Below, piece after piece: positions 53,468-64,000 of a stretch of 64,000 nt of DNA. Origin of the DNA: Aliamphritea spongicola (lineage in GTDB: Bacteria > Pseudomonadota > Gammaproteobacteria > Pseudomonadales > Balneatricaceae); contig AP025283.1 in NCBI GenBank assembly GCA_024347235.1, positions 1,054,001-1,118,000 on the forward strand. Direction: 5' to 3'. Numbering within the stretch: the stretch's first letter is position 1; each line of letters opens with the position of its first letter. Under the pieces are notes generated by a model. It worked only from the letters and a program-made list of their open reading frames with translations, was not told where the DNA came from and did no database searches. The position numbers were made by a program, and so were the translations under genes.

Positions 53468-54681
53468 ATGAAGTTGCCAATTTATTTTGACTACGCAGCC
53501 ACTACTCCGGTTGATCCCCGGGTAGCAGAGAAGATGATTGAATGCCTGACCATCGAAGGTAACTTCGGTAACCCGGCTTCCCGTTCTCATCTGTACGGCT
53601 GGAAAGCTGAAGAAGCTGTTGAAACTGCACGTCGACAGGTTGCTGACCTGATGAACGCTGATCCGCGTGAAATTGTATGGACGTCCGGTGCAACTGAGTC
53701 CGATAACCTGGCGATTAAAGGTGTGGCGCATTTTTACTCTAAAAAGGCAAGCACATCATTACCTCCAAAATCGAACACAAAGCGGTTCTGGATACCTGTC
53801 GTCAGTTAGAGCGTGAAGGTTTTGAGGTGACATACCTTGATCCGGATGCAGACGGTATTATTCAGCCACAGGCGGTTGCGGACGCACTGCGTGAAGATAC
53901 GATTCTGGTATCTGTCATGCACGTAAACAATGAAATCGGCGTGATCAATGATATTGCTGCCATCGGTGAAATTACCCGCGCTAACGGTGTGCTGTTCCAC
54001 GTGGACGCTGCTCAGAGTGCCGGTAAGGTTGATATCGACGTTGCTGCAATGAAGGTTGATCTGGTGTCTGTATCAGGCCACAAAATGTACGGTCCTAAAG
54101 GGATCGGTGTTTTGTATGTACGCCGTAAGCCACGTGTTCGTCTGGAAGCGCAGATGCACGGCGGTGGTCATGAGCGCGGCATGCGTTCTGGTACTCTGGC
54201 AACCCATCAGATTGTTGGTATGGGTGAAGCTGCACGACTGGCTAAAGAAGACATGCAGGCTGATAAAGAAAAGATTACCGCGCTGCGTAACCGTTTCTGG
54301 AATGCGATCGAAGATATGGAAGAGATTCATATCAACGGTTCCGTTGATCAGCGTTACATTGGTAACCTGAATGTAAGTTTCAACTACGTTGAAGGTGAGT
54401 CACTGCTGATGTCGCTGAAAGATCTGGCGGTATCTTCAGGTTCTGCATGTACATCTGCGAGCCTTGAGCCTTCATACGTACTGCGTGCGCTGGGTCTGAA
54501 TGACGAAATGGCGCACAGCTCGATTCGTTTCTCTATCGGGCGTTTTACTACTGAACAGGATATTGACGATGCTGTTGAACAGATTCGCGAAGCTGTTTCC
54601 AAGCTGCGTGAATTGTCGCCTCTGTGGGACATGTACAAAGACGGTGTTGATTTAAGCAAGGTTGAATGGGTTCATCACTAA
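53468..54681 (+). CDS. iscS: Cysteine desulfurase IscS (frameshifted)
   Basis: A PLP enzyme supplying sulfur from cysteine for Fe-S clusters, thio-tRNA and other cofactors. About 404 residues. N-terminus [18 protein letters not shown] lysine in [10 protein letters not shown]; persulfide cysteine in the mobile loop [16 protein letters not shown]-terminus [16 protein letters not shown]. The frame breaks at the A run 53741-53745, cured by one A ([17 protein letters not shown]). It starts 37 bp after iscR. Confidence 0.95.
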
Positions 54682-54719
54682 GCATCGCTTGGTGATGAGG
54701 TCAAACTGAGGAGGTCGTT

Positions 54720-55103
54720 ATGGCTTACAGTGATCAGGTAATCGATCATTACGAGAATCCGCGTAATGTCGGCAAAATGAATGACAAAGACAGCAATGTT
54801 GGTACAGGCATGGTGGGTGCACCTGCGTGTGGTGACGTAATGCGCCTGCAGATTCAGGTAAGTGATGAAGGTGTTATTGAAGACGCTAAGTTCAAAACTT
54901 ATGGCTGCGGTTCTGCAATTGCTTCAAGCTCACTGGTAACTGAGTGGGTTAAGGGTATGACTCTGGACGAAGCTGCTGAGCTTAAGAATACTAAAATTGC
55001 AGAAGAACTGGCTCTGCCTCCGGTGAAAATTCACTGTTCAGTTCTGGCTGAAGATGCAATTAAAGCAGCTGTTGCTGATTATAAAGAAAAGCAGGCTAAG
55101 TAG
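54720..55103 (+). CDS. iscU: Fe-S cluster scaffold IscU
   Basis: The scaffold on which IscS and frataxin-type partners build 2Fe-2S clusters, later handed on by HscA/HscB. 127 residues, intact. The conserved cysteines lie in [26 protein letters not shown] and [12 protein letters not shown], with the ligand Asp two residues after the first Cys. The LPPVKIHC segment is the HscA recognition motif. GAGGAGG precedes the start. Confidence 0.97.
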   Translation: MAYSDQVIDHYENPRNVGKMNDKDSNVGTGMVGAPACGDVMRLQIQVSDEGVIEDAKFKTYGCGSAIASSSLVTEWVKGMTLDEAAELKNTKIAEELALPPVKIHCSVLAEDAIKAAVADYKEKQAK

Positions 55104-55156
55104 CGTGTTGTGCACCCGGCAGGCCGGGTGCAGATCGGTATTCTAGGAGTAAACAT

Positions 55157-55480
55157 ATGGCAATCACAATGACCAGCGCGGCAGCTAATCATGTGAATCG
55201 TTATCTTCAGTCCCGTGGACACGGTGCAGGGATTCGTCTTGGTGTGAGAACCTCCGGGTGCTCCGGCATGGCGTATGTACTTGAGTTTGTTGATGCGGTG
55301 CAGGACGAAGATCAGGTGTTTGAGGCTGAAGGCGTTAAGATTGTTATTGATCCGAAAAGCTTGCTCTACCTGGATGGTACCGAGTTAGATTTTGTTAAAG
55401 AAGGTCTGAATGAAGGCTTTAAGTTTAACAACCCTAACGTTAAAAATGAGTGTGGTTGCGGCGAGAGCTTCAACATCTGA
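55157..55480 (+). CDS. iscA: A-type Fe-S carrier IscA
   Basis: An A-type carrier that binds iron or clusters and delivers them to targets. 107 residues, intact. The three ligand cysteines appear in [14 protein letters not shown] and in the C-terminal NECGCGESF. It lies 53 bp after iscU in the standard isc order. Confidence 0.96.
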   Translation: MAITMTSAAANHVNRYLQSRGHGAGIRLGVRTSGCSGMAYVLEFVDAVQDEDQVFEAEGVKIVIDPKSLLYLDGTELDFVKEGLNEGFKFNNPNVKNECGCGESFNI

Positions 55481-55581
55481 ACCGGTAAAGGTTCCTGACT
55501 CCCGTTTCTTATTTCAGCCGCTGTGACTGTCCGGATATTGTTTGGACGTGCAACGGCTGAATCGTATCTGCCGGCTCTTTC

Positions 55582-56109
55582 ATGGATATTAAACAGAACT
55601 ACTTTGAGTTTCTTGGGCTGCCGGAGAGTTATCAGCTCGATAAGCAGGCACTGTCTGAGCGCACCCGCGAATTACAGAAAACCCTGCACCCGGATAAGTT
55701 TGCGCATCTGGCGGATCATGAGCGTCGTCTTTCTGTACAGTACACCGCGTATCTGAACGAAGCGGTAGCAACCCTGAAGTCGCCGTTAACCCGTGCGCAG
55801 TACCTGCTTTCCCTGAAGGGAGAGGATACTTATTCAGAGTCATCTGTTCAGCTTGACCCCATGTTTCTGATGCAGCAAATGGAGCTGCGTGAAGCTGTTG
55901 AAGACATTACGGATGCAGATGATCCGGATGCAGCTGTTGAAGAAATGTATGCAGAGGTCGCTGAACAAAAGCAGGTGTTCCAGGTAGAATTTCAAACCCT
56001 TTATGATCAGGCGGACTACCCGGCTGCAGCAATAACTGTCAGAAAAATGCAGTTCATTTATAAGCTGGAGCGGGATGTAGAAGCGCTTGAAGACAAACTT
56101 TACGATTAA
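55582..56109 (+). CDS. hscB: Fe-S co-chaperone HscB
   Basis: A J-domain co-chaperone that brings IscU to HscA and stimulates its ATPase. 175 residues, intact. The J domain (residues about 2-75) has the HPD motif in [13 protein letters not shown]. The C-terminal three-helix domain binds IscU ([15 protein letters not shown]). It lies 5 bp before hscA. Confidence 0.95.
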   Translation: MDIKQNYFEFLGLPESYQLDKQALSERTRELQKTLHPDKFAHLADHERRLSVQYTAYLNEAVATLKSPLTRAQYLLSLKGEDTYSESSVQLDPMFLMQQMELREAVEDITDADDPDAAVEEMYAEVAEQKQVFQVEFQTLYDQADYPAAAITVRKMQFIYKLERDVEALEDKLYD

Positions 56110-56114
56110 TCATT

Positions 56115-57987
56115 ATGGCCTTATTGCAGATTGCAGAGCCGGGACAGACCCCGGAACCCCATCAGCGCAAGCTGGCAGTGGGGATTGATTTAGGTACAAC
56201 CAATTCATTAGTGGCTGCGGTTCGTAATGGTGAAACTGTTACGCTGCCGGACCATGATGGTCAGCATCTGTTGCCGTCGGTGGTTCGCTATACCGAAGCA
56301 CAGCCGGAAGTCGGTGCAGCTGCGCTGGCTCAGGCAGCTAAAGATCCGTTCAATACAATTGTTTCCGTGAAGCGCCTGATGGGGCGCGGTATAGATGATC
56401 TCAAGGCGTTGGATGGTCAGGCGGTTTACCGTTTTGCACCTGCTGATGGTGGTATGCCCTACATTGAAACTGTTGCGGGAAATAAAAGCCCTGTGCAGGT
56501 TTCAGCTGATATTCTGACCAGCCTCAGAGTGCGGGCTGAAGATACGCTTGCGGGCGAACTTGAAGGTGCTGTTATTACTGTACCTGCTTACTTCGACGAT
56601 GCTCAGCGTCAGGCAACGAAAGATGCTGCGCAACTGGCCGGTATTAAGGTGTTGCGTTTGCTTAATGAGCCGACAGCTGCTGCTGTGGCTTACGGGCTTG
56701 ATGAGGGCGCTGAAGGGGTTATTGCTGTTTATGACCTGGGCGGCGGTACCTTCGATATCTCAATTCTGCGTCTGAATAAGGGTGTTTTTGAAGTGTTATC
56801 CACCGGTGGCGACAGTGCCCTGGGTGGTGATGACTTTGATCTTGCACTGGCTGAGTGGTTTAAAGACCAGCTTCAGTTAGCAGAGCTTGATGCGAAGCAG
56901 TCCCGTGAGCTGACCGGCCGTGCCCGTTGGGTGAAAGAACAGCTGTCAGCAAATGACGCTGTGGATGTGACGTTTGAGTTACTTGATGGTGCGCCATCTC
57001 TTAATGTTACCCGTGAGCTTTTGATAGCTTAATTGAAGGGCTTATTAAGAAGACCCTGTCGGCTTGTCGCCGCGCTCTGAAAGATGCGCAGGTGGAACTG
57101 GAAGAGGTCAGTGAGGTAGTACTGGTCGGTGGCAGTACCCGGGTGCCGGCGGTACGTGAGCGGGTTGAAAAGTACTTTAAACGTGCGCCCCATGTGAATA
57201 TTGATCCGGACCGGGTAGTTGCAATCGGTGCGGCTGTTCAGGCAGATTTGCTGGCGGGTAACAAGCCAGACAGTGAAATGCTGTTGCTGGATGTTCTGCC
57301 GTTATCCCTTGGGCTGGAAACGATGGGTGGACTGACGGAAAAAGTCATTCATCGTAATACGCCGATTCCTGTTGCCAAGGCACAGGATTTTACCACCTAT
57401 CAGGATGGCCAGAATGGCATGGTTATTCATGTTGTTCAGGGGAACGAGAGCTGGTTGATGATTGCCGCTCGCTGGCACGTTTTACTTTGCGCGGTATTCC
57501 GCCGATGGCAGCCGGTGCGGCCAAGATCCGGGTGTCTTTTCAGGTTGATGCCGATGGTTTGCTGAGTGTGTCGGCCAAAGAATTATCCAGTGGTGTGGTC
57601 AGCGAAATTCAGGTTAAACCGTCTTATGGTTTGGCGGATAATGAAATTGCAGACATGCTGAAAGCGTCTTACAGCAATGCTGAAGAAGATATGCATGCCC
57701 GCAGTTTGCGTGAGCAGCAGGTTGAAGCAGACCGCATCCTGATTTCACTGGAACAGGCGATTGAAGCTGATGGTGATGTGCTGCTCAGTGCAGAAGAGCT
57801 GCAGCATTTACGTGAGCAGATGGCGCTATTGCTTCAGTTGCGCCATGGCACGAATTATAAATTAATAGAAAAAGGGGTGAAGGAATTGGCTAAGGCCAGT
57901 GATTTCTTTGCCGCACGCCGCATGGATTTAAGCATTAAAGAAGCGCTTAAAGGCCAGAGCGTTGATGATATTGAAGGGGATATGTAA
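56115..57987 (+). CDS. hscA: Fe-S chaperone HscA (two frameshifts)
   Basis: An Hsp70-type chaperone specialised for releasing clusters from IscU. About 624 residues. ATPase motifs are [29 protein letters not shown] and [13 protein letters not shown]; the linker is [13 protein letters not shown]. The substrate-binding domain runs to the C-terminal DDIEGDM. Breaks are at the T run 57019-57022 (restores [13 protein letters not shown]) and the G run 57439-57442 (restores [15 protein letters not shown]). Its stop overlaps the fdx start (TAATG). Confidence 0.94.
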
Positions 57988-58325
57988 TGCCACAAATTAT
58001 TTTCTTACCCCATGATGAGTTATGCCCTGAAGGTAAGGTGATTGAAGCAGAGCCTGGTGTAACCGTCTGCGATGCAGCCTGGGCTGAGGGTATCGAAATT
58101 GAACATGCATGTGAAAAGTCATGTGCCTGCACGACCTGTCATGTCATCGTACGTGAAGGGTTTGACAGTCTGGAAGAGTCTGATGAGCTGGAAGACGATA
58201 TGCTGGATAAAGCATGGGGTCTGGAGCCTGAGTCGCGTCTGAGCTGTCAGGCTGTTGTAGGTGATGAAGATCTGGTTGTGGAGATCCCTAAGTATACAAT
58301 CAACCAGGTGTCTGAACGCCACTAA
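57987..58325 (+). CDS. fdx: 2Fe-2S ferredoxin of the isc operon
   Basis: An adrenodoxin-type ferredoxin that supplies electrons for cluster assembly on IscU. 112 residues, intact. The cluster ligands are the first, third and fourth cysteines of CEKSCACTTC plus one in RLSCQAVVGDEDL, the standard Isc-type pattern. It overlaps the end of hscA by one base. Confidence 0.96.
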   Translation: MPQIIFLPHDELCPEGKVIEAEPGVTVCDAAWAEGIEIEHACEKSCACTTCHVIVREGFDSLEESDELEDDMLDKAWGLEPESRLSCQAVVGDEDLVVEIPKYTINQVSERH

Positions 58326-58342
58326 GGCGGGAGAACAGAATT

Positions 58343-58543
58343 ATGTCTTTTAAATGGATAGATGTGCACGATATTGCCATCGAGCTTGATGAGCAATATC
58401 CGGATACGGATCCGCTGACCGTCAGCTTCCCGGATTTGTATGAATCTGTGATGGCGCTGGAGGGCTTTGACGACGACCCTGACCGTTGCGGAGAAAAGAT
58501 TCTTGAGGCTATTCAGATGGCCTGGATCGAAGAGCGACAGTGA
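58343..58543 (+). CDS. iscX: Isc operon protein IscX
   Basis: A small acidic protein (66 residues) that binds IscS and modulates sulfur transfer and iron delivery. The sequence FKWIDVHDIAIELDEQYPD and GFDDDPDRCGEKILEAIQMAWIEE match the IscX family throughout. Last gene of the isc operon, 17 bp after fdx and directly before a terminator. Confidence 0.95.
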   Translation: MSFKWIDVHDIAIELDEQYPDTDPLTVSFPDLYESVMALEGFDDDPDRCGEKILEAIQMAWIEERQ

Positions 58544-58550
58544 ACACCGT

Positions 58551-58575
58551 AAAAAGCCCGCAAAAGCGGGCTTTT
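58551..58575 (+). terminator. Terminator of the isc operon
   Basis: A perfect stem AAAAAGCCCGC/GCGGGCTTTTT with a 3-nt loop, directly after iscX. Confidence 0.92.
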
Positions 58576-58614
58576 TCGTCTTTGACGATGCTGTTATCTG
58601 TCAGACGCATGGCG

Positions 58615-58620
58615 TATAAT
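58615..58620 (+). promoter_or_regulatory. Candidate -10 element for ndk
   Basis: TATAAT followed by a GC-rich discriminator (GGCGCG), 54 bp before the ndk start. The -35 box is poor, so the assignment is tentative. Confidence 0.45.
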
Positions 58621-58674
58621 GGCGCGTTTTTCTAATATCCCTTGTGTCCTAAAATTTAAGAGGATTTATAGCAA

Positions 58675-59082
58675 ATGGCTATCGAACGTACTTTTTCAAT
58701 CATTAAGCCCGATGCAGTTGCCAAGAACGTTGTCGGCAAGATCGTTTCTCGTTTCGAAGAAGCGGGTCTGAAAGTGGTTGAAATGCAGATGAAATCTCTG
58801 TCTCAGGCTGAAGCAGAAGGTTTCTACGCAGAGCACAAAGAGCGTCCATTCTTTGGCGATCTGGTTGCTTTCATGACTTCTGGTCCTGTTGTTGTTCAGG
58901 TTCTGGAAGGTGAGAACGCTATCGCTCTGAACCGCGAGCTGATGGGTGCTACTAACCCACAGGAAGCTGCTGAAGGTACTATCCGTCGCGATTTCGCTGA
59001 GTCTATCGACGCGAATGCTGTACACGGTTCTGACGCTCCTGCTTCTGCAGAGCGTGAAATTGCTTACTTCTTCGGTAAGTAA
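58675..59082 (+). CDS. ndk: Nucleoside diphosphate kinase
   Basis: Transfers the gamma phosphate among nucleoside triphosphates through a phosphohistidine. 135 residues, intact. The active-site His is in [16 protein letters not shown]; other motifs are [13 protein letters not shown] and [12 protein letters not shown]. It ends AYFFGK, about seven residues shorter than many gammaproteobacterial homologues; this looks natural because a stop and a normal gap follow. Confidence 0.96.
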   Translation: MAIERTFSIIKPDAVAKNVVGKIVSRFEEAGLKVVEMQMKSLSQAEAEGFYAEHKERPFFGDLVAFMTSGPVVVQVLEGENAIALNRELMGATNPQEAAEGTIRRDFAESIDANAVHGSDAPASAEREIAYFFGK

Positions 59083-59140
59083 TATCTGTTGGGCCGGAAC
59101 ACTGTGTTTCGGCCCACTGTTTTATGATGTTAGGTGAGAT

Positions 59141-60276
59141 ATGACTGAAGCCACACAAAAGTTAATTTACTGGGACATTCGCCACAAAAGCTGGCTGAAT
59201 ATTTTCAGAGCATTGGTGAAAAGCCGTTCCGTGCTACCCAGGTATTGAAGTGGATTCATCAGTTTGGTGTCAGCGATTTTGCTGAGATGACTAACATCAG
59301 TAAGGCGTTACGGGAAAACTTGCCGCTGTGGCAGAAATCCGTGAGCCTGAAGTTCTGGTTCAGAACATTTCTAAAGACGGTACCCGTAAATGGGTCATTC
59401 AGCTGGAAGGCGGCTCCTGTGTTGAAGCCGTACTGATTCCGGAGAATGGCCGGGCGACACTGTGTGTATCTTCACAGATCGGCTGCTCACTTGACTGCAG
59501 CTTTTGCTCCACAGGTAAGCAGGGTTTTAATCGCAATATGAGTGCCGCCGAAATTATCGGTCAGGTACGGGTGGCAATTCGCTCTTTTGGTCCTTTTGAT
59601 CCTTCCGGTGATCGCCGTGTGACAAACGTGGTGTTTATGGGAATGGGCGAGCCCCTGATGAATTTTGATAACGTTGTTGACGCTATTCAGCTGATGATGG
59701 ACGACAACGCTTATGGTTTATCCAAGCGCCGCGTCACCCTGAGTACTTCAGGTGTGGTACCTGCTCTGGATAAGCTTCGTGAAGTGACAGATGTTTCTCT
59801 GGCAATCTCACTGCATGCCGGTAACAACGAGCTGCGTGATGTGTTGGTACCGATTAACAAGAAATACCCGATTGATGAGCTGGTTGCGGCTTGTAACCGT
59901 TATATGGACAGTCTCAACGATAAACGGGTTATTACTGTAGAGTACACCCTGATTGAGGGGTCAATGACCAGCCTCAGCACGCCCGAGAGTTAGTTAAAGT
60001 ATTGAAACGCTTGCCTTGTAAGCTGAATTTGATACCTTTAATCCTTTCCCTAATTCGGATTATATGCGGCCATCTGAAGATGCTATTCAGGCGTTCAAGA
60101 TGATTGTCGTGAAGGCAGGCATTGTTACCACAGTGCGCCGTACCCGTGGGGATGATGTTGATGCGGCATGCGGTCAGTTAGTTGGTCAGGTTATGGACCG
60201 GACCCGTCGCAGTGAAAAGTATATTCCGTTAACACCTGCTGATGCTGTACAGGTACAACAGGCTGTTAAACACTAA
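59141..60276 (+). CDS. rlmN: Dual-specificity rRNA/tRNA methyltransferase RlmN (four frameshifts)
   Basis: A radical-SAM enzyme making 2-methyladenosine in 23S rRNA A2503 and tRNA A37. About 379 residues. The cluster motif is [15 protein letters not shown]; the GEP motif is [11 protein letters not shown]; the C-terminal substrate Cys is in [10 protein letters not shown]. Breaks: A run 59157-59160, CC 59323-59324, G run 59957-59960, and TTT 60037-60039. Each is cured by one base and the joined sequence is a normal RlmN. ATG 59141. Confidence 0.92.
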
Positions 60277-60296
60277 GTTTGTCAGGAGAGACGCGA

Positions 60297-61058
60297 TTGA
60301 AAAGCTGTTTAGTTGTTCTGTTATCAGTACTGCTCGCAGCTTGCGCGGGTAATACAACTCAGACAAACGGTAATATTGATAACGGTGCTGCCGAGGCTTA
60401 TACCCAGCTGGGTATTCAGTATCTGCGCGATGGCGATAATGCTAACGCCAAGCAGGCTTTCCACCGTGCCACACAGATAGACCCCGATACTGAGCTGGCG
60501 TATAACGGGCTGGCGATGGTGTTCCAGCTGGAGAGTGAAAATAATCTGGCTGAAGAATATTTTAAGCGGGCGGTCTCTATCGCCCCTGACAATGCTGTGC
60601 TGCGAAATAACTACGGTGCTTTCCTGTTTAGCCAGGAGCGCTATGAAGAAGCCTGTAAAGAGTTGGCGGTAGCAACACAGGACCCTTTCTATGCTCAGCG
60701 GGCTCAGGCTTTTGAAAACCTGGGGCGTTGCTACCAGAACCTGAAACGTTTTCCGGCTGCCGAGCATGCATTCAAACGAAGCCTTAATCTGAATCCGAAC
60801 CGTCCTGTCGCTTTAATTGAGTTGGCGGATACGTTATTGGCTGAGAATCAGCCGGATGAGGCCATTATCTATTTTGACCGCTTCGGTGAATTAGTTGATA
60901 ACCGTCAGGTCGAACATTACGCTAGGAGCCTTTGGTTAGGCATCCGCATCTCCAGAGTCAAAAATAATTCGATTAGTGCAGCGACTTATGGTTTGATTCT
61001 TAAGAATTTATTCCCAGATTCGCAAGAGTACCGTGAGTATAAGGAGTCATCTCGGTGA
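60297..61058 (+). CDS. pilF: Type IV pilus biogenesis lipoprotein PilF/PilW
   Basis: An outer-membrane TPR lipoprotein that pilots PilQ secretin assembly in type IV pili. 253 residues, intact. The lipobox LAAC (VVLLSVLLAACAG) gives Cys at about residue 16. About six TPR units follow (AYTQLGIQYLRDGDNANAKQAFHRATQIDP onward). TTG 60297 is preferred because GGAG lies about 9 nt upstream; an in-frame start 18 bp earlier is possible. It overlaps rodZ by 4 bp. Confidence 0.88.
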   Translation: MKSCLVVLLSVLLAACAGNTTQTNGNIDNGAAEAYTQLGIQYLRDGDNANAKQAFHRATQIDPDTELAYNGLAMVFQLESENNLAEEYFKRAVSIAPDNAVLRNNYGAFLFSQERYEEACKELAVATQDPFYAQRAQAFENLGRCYQNLKRFPAAEHAFKRSLNLNPNRPVALIELADTLLAENQPDEAIIYFDRFGELVDNRQVEHYARSLWLGIRISRVKNNSISAATYGLILKNLFPDSQEYREYKESSR

Positions 61059-62140
61059 GCAGAAAAGAACCGCAAAGTGGCGAAGGTGAACTGCAGGAGC
61101 TGGTATTCCCTGTTGATGAGCTGATTCAGGCGCGTGAAGCCAGCGGCCGTACTCAGGAGGATGTAGCTCAGGAGCTGCGTCTGTCGATGCGATATATTCA
61201 GGCACTTGAAACAGCCGAATTCGACGCGCTGCCGAGCATGGTATTTGCTCGCGGATATATCCAGAGTTACACCAAGTTGCTTGGTCTGGATGCTGACCGT
61301 TATCTGGCGATTTTGATGAACTGACTACGCCGGGCGGTAAGCAGCGCCGTCGTCCTATCCGTGCTATCGGAAAGGTTGATGAGCAAGCCAAGTCAGGTGA
61401 CTTTGCAGTAAAAAGTTTTACCTGGGTTGTTTTATTGGCCCTGATCGGTGTATCCGTTTGGTGGTGGAAGACTCAAAGCGATCCTGAGTTGTTATCTGAT
61501 CTGTGGCCCGCAGGAGAGACTGCCCAGGAAGTCGTGGTTGAGGGGACGGAACTCTGCAGTTAAATATTGAAGCGGAGCCTGAAGTTGATAGTTTTCCCCT
61601 GTAGAAGTGGACCCAGTCAGTGTACCGGTAACAGAAAAAGCTGATGAAGTATTGGCGAGTGCTGAAGCTGTATTGGAACAGGCTGCGGAAACTGTACAGG
61701 GTGTTACTGCTGATAGTGCTCAGCCTGTCGAAGAGACGACTGAAACGGCCACTGAACAGCCGGTTGCTGAGGCTGAGCCGCTAACCAGTATTACTGCGCA
61801 AACTGATATTGAGCTTGAGACTGCACAGGTTGAACCACCTGTGCTAGCGCCAGTACAGGAGGCTAGCCAGCCTGATGCGTCAGATTCAGGCATTGGCCGG
61901 TTACTGATCGACTTCATTGATGACTGTTGGATCAGTGTAAAAGATGTAAATGGCCAGGTGCTGGCAATGCGCATTAAACCGGCAGGCAGCCGGCTTGATG
62001 TATCAGGCCCGGGCCCTTTGAAAATTCAGATCGGTAAAGTTTCTGCTGTCAAAAACATCACCTTCAATGGGCAGACGGTTGATCTGAGTAGTTATACCCG
62101 TTTAGATGTGGCAAAGCTGAATTTGCCCGCAAGTGAATAA
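61055..62140 (+). CDS. rodZ: Cell-shape protein RodZ (three frameshifts)
   Basis: An inner-membrane protein that tethers MreB and maintains rod shape. About 362 residues. The N-terminal helix-turn-helix domain binds MreB ([21 protein letters not shown]). One membrane segment follows ([17 protein letters not shown]), then a long Glu/Ala/Val/Pro-rich periplasmic linker (about 130-280), then a C-terminal DUF4115 domain ([20 protein letters not shown]). Breaks: T run 61311-61314, near 61548, and C run 61596-61599. GTG start overlapping pilF. Confidence 0.88.
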
Positions 62141-62163
62141 GTTATCTGTTAGGACTAGTTAAA

Positions 62164-63427
62164 TTGGCAAAAATCAAAGCCATCCGCGGAATGAACGATA
62201 TTCTGCCGGAGCAGACTCCCGTCTGGCAATTCCTTGAATCTACTGTAAAAACGTACTGGCAAACTATGGATATAGTGAAATCCGTATGCCGGTTGTTGAG
62301 CAGACAGATTTGTTTAAGCGCTCGATCGGTGAAGTCACAGACATTGTTGAAAAAGAAATGTACACCTTCGAGGACCGCAACGGCGAAAGCCTGACGCTGC
62401 GTCCGGAAGGTACCGCAAGCTGCGTGCGTGCGGGTGAAGAACATGGCTTGCTGTTCAACCAGACCCAGCGTTTATGGTATCAGGGTCCGATGTTCCGCTA
62501 TGAAAAGCCACAAAAGGCCGTTATCGTCAGTTCCATCAGATTGGTGTGGAAACCTTCGGGATGGCCGGTGCTGATATTGATGCTGAAGTGATCATGCTCA
62601 GTGCCCGTTTGTGGAAACAGCTGGGTATTCTTGATGCTGTAACACTGCAGCTGAATTCGCTGGGTAGCAATGAAGCGCGGGCAGTATTCCGGGCGGATCT
62701 GGTTACCTATCTTGAAGCGCATAAAGATGAGCTGGATGAAGACAGCCGTCGTCGTCTTGATTCGAATCCATTGCGAATTCTGGACAGCAAAGATGCCGGT
62801 ACACAGGCATTGCTGGATAAAGCGCCTGTGCTGAATGATTATCTGGATGAAGATTCCAAATCGCACTTTGCTGAGCTGTGTGAGTCGCTTGATGCTGCCG
62901 GGATTAAATATGAAATTAATCCTCGTCTGGTACGCGGTCTCGATTACTACTGCAAAACAGTTTTCGAATGGGTAACTGATAAGCTGGGTGCTCAGGGGAC
63001 AGTTTGTGCCGGTGGGCGTTACGACGGCTTGGTACAGCAACTGGGAGGTCGTGCTACGCCGGGTGTCGGTTTTGCCATGGGTGTTGAGCGTCTGATTCTG
63101 TTGTTGGAAACGCTTAATGTCGTGCCTGATGCATTGCGTCAGCCATTTGATGTTTATCTGGCTGCTGAGCATAAGGGTATTCAGCCGCGTATGGTCGTAT
63201 TAGCCGATAAGTTGCGGGATGCCGTACCCGGACTGCGTATCCAGCTGCATTGCAGTGGGTTGAAAAATATCGCTAATAAAGCCCGTCAGACGGGTGCTGC
63301 CTGGGTAATTCTTGTGCGCCAGAATGAAGAAGGTTCACTGGTGTCAAACCTGTGGTATAACTCCGAGCCGAGCTACGATGTTGCTGAGTCGGATATTGCT
63401 GCCTTATTGCAGCAACAGCAGGCATAA
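62164..63427 (+). CDS. hisS: Histidyl-tRNA synthetase (two frameshifts)
   Basis: Charges tRNA-His. About 421 residues. Class II motif 1 region [14 protein letters not shown]; motif 2 [15 protein letters not shown]; histidine A motif [15 protein letters not shown]; motif 3 [17 protein letters not shown] start 62164. Breaks are at the A run 62247-62251 and A run 62512-62515. It begins only 23 bp after rodZ, leaving no room for ispG, which normally lies here in related bacteria. Confidence 0.95.
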
Positions 63428-63465
63428 ATTAGATATTAGAGTTTTAAAAAGCACGGGAGTATGTT

Positions 63466-64000
63466 GTGGCTGAATTGCGCACAGAAGAAGAGCAGGTTGA
63501 AGCGTTAAAGAAGTGGTGGCAGGAAAATGGTAAGTCACTGGTACTGGGTGTGCTTCTGGCCGGTGCAATTATCTTTGCATGGAAAGGCTGGCAGAACAGC
63601 CAGCAGGTAAAAGCTGAAACAGCGGCTGCTCTTTATCAGAACCTGATTCAGGCGGTTGCGTTAGTGCGCCGCAGGCTACTGAAGAGCAGAAGTCAACCGC
63701 TGCTCACCTGGCTGGCAACCTTAAAACCGAGTTTGATGATACCGCCTACGCTCGCTTTGGTGCACTGCTGAATGCCCGTCTGTTACTGGATGCCGGTGAT
63801 AAGGATGGTGCCATCGCAGAGTTTGATTGGGTGTTGTCTCAGTCTGAAGACCCGGTTATGACAGTGGTCACCACTATGCGTAAAGCCCGTGTACTGGCAT
63901 CAAAAGGTGATGTCAGTGCCGCAATCGCTTTGTTGAACGGTGTGAGTTCGGATGCTTTCCAGGTTAGCCTGATGGAGCTGAAAGGTGATCTGCAGCTTAA
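63466..64000 (+). CDS. yfgM: Ancillary SecYEG translocon subunit YfgM (partial, frameshifted)
   Basis: The N-terminal 180 or so residues of a membrane-anchored TPR protein that associates with SecYEG and periplasmic chaperones; the gene runs off the window. The N-terminus is RTEEEQVEALKKWWQENGKSL, followed by one membrane segment (LVLGVLLAGAIIFAWKGW) and TPR helices (YARFGALLNARLLLDAGD in repaired frame). One base is missing near 63660. It follows hisS as in most gammaproteobacteria, usually with bamB next. Confidence 0.88.

Overview
The window is a block of chromosome from a marine-type gammaproteobacterium. The best guess is an Oceanospirillales/Oceanospirillaceae-like organism, from gene content, protein similarity recalled from memory, and a moderate GC content of roughly 50-55% judged by eye. 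No rRNA, tRNA, CRISPR array, phage or complete insertion sequence was found. Most of the sequence is conserved housekeeping DNA with a few accessory islands.

Layout. 0-8 kb is accessory: an NmrA-type oxidoreductase, a VOC protein, an XRE/HigA-like regulator, a DUF4870 membrane protein, a ParE/Phd toxin-antitoxin pair, a chemoreceptor, a spermidine-synthase-like protein, two small membrane proteins, and a structured repeat-like element. 8-16 kb has valS-holC-pepA divergent from lptF-lptG. 16-20.9 kb has RDD, YeeE/YedE transporter, Sel1-repeat, phasin, flavodoxin and TauE/SafE genes. 21-26 kb has prfB, lysS, ung and an EamA exporter. 26-36.6 kb has an exported NTF2-like protein, a ygfZ pair, psd, a two-domain rhodanese, an HDOD protein, rsgA divergent from orn, and a second chemoreceptor. 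36.6-51 kb is the block queG, nnr-tsaE-amiB-mutL-miaA-hfq-hflX-hflK-hflC-DUF2065-hisZ-purA, close to the order known in Pseudomonas. 51-64 kb is suhB divergent from trmJ, the complete isc operon (iscR-S-U-A-hscB-hscA-fdx-iscX), ndk, rlmN, pilF, rodZ, hisS and the start of yfgM.

The dominant anomaly is technical. About 39 of 65 protein genes, many of them essential (valS, purA, hisS, iscS, psd, tsaE, rsgA), are interrupted by indels. Nearly all are the loss of one base, occasionally two, and most of those fall in a homopolymer run; restoring the base reconnects a full-length protein. This looks like uncorrected long-read consensus error, not gene decay or recoding. CDS coordinates below span the reconstructed genes, and each entry states where the reading frame breaks.

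Functionally the window holds translation and tRNA modification (valS, lysS, hisS, prfB, miaA, trmJ, rlmN, queG, tsaE, ygfZ), Fe-S assembly under IscR control, envelope biogenesis (lptFG, amiB, psd, rodZ), RNA control and protease modulation (hfq, hflXKC, orn) and DNA repair (mutL, ung). Biological points that survive the error correction are: a SuhB whose metal-binding motifs have degenerated, a prfB without the usual programmed frameshift, an IscR with a Gly/His-rich insertion between its cluster cysteines, absence of ispG between rodZ and hisS, and an unexplained two-gene membrane-protein pair next to a structured repeat-like element.
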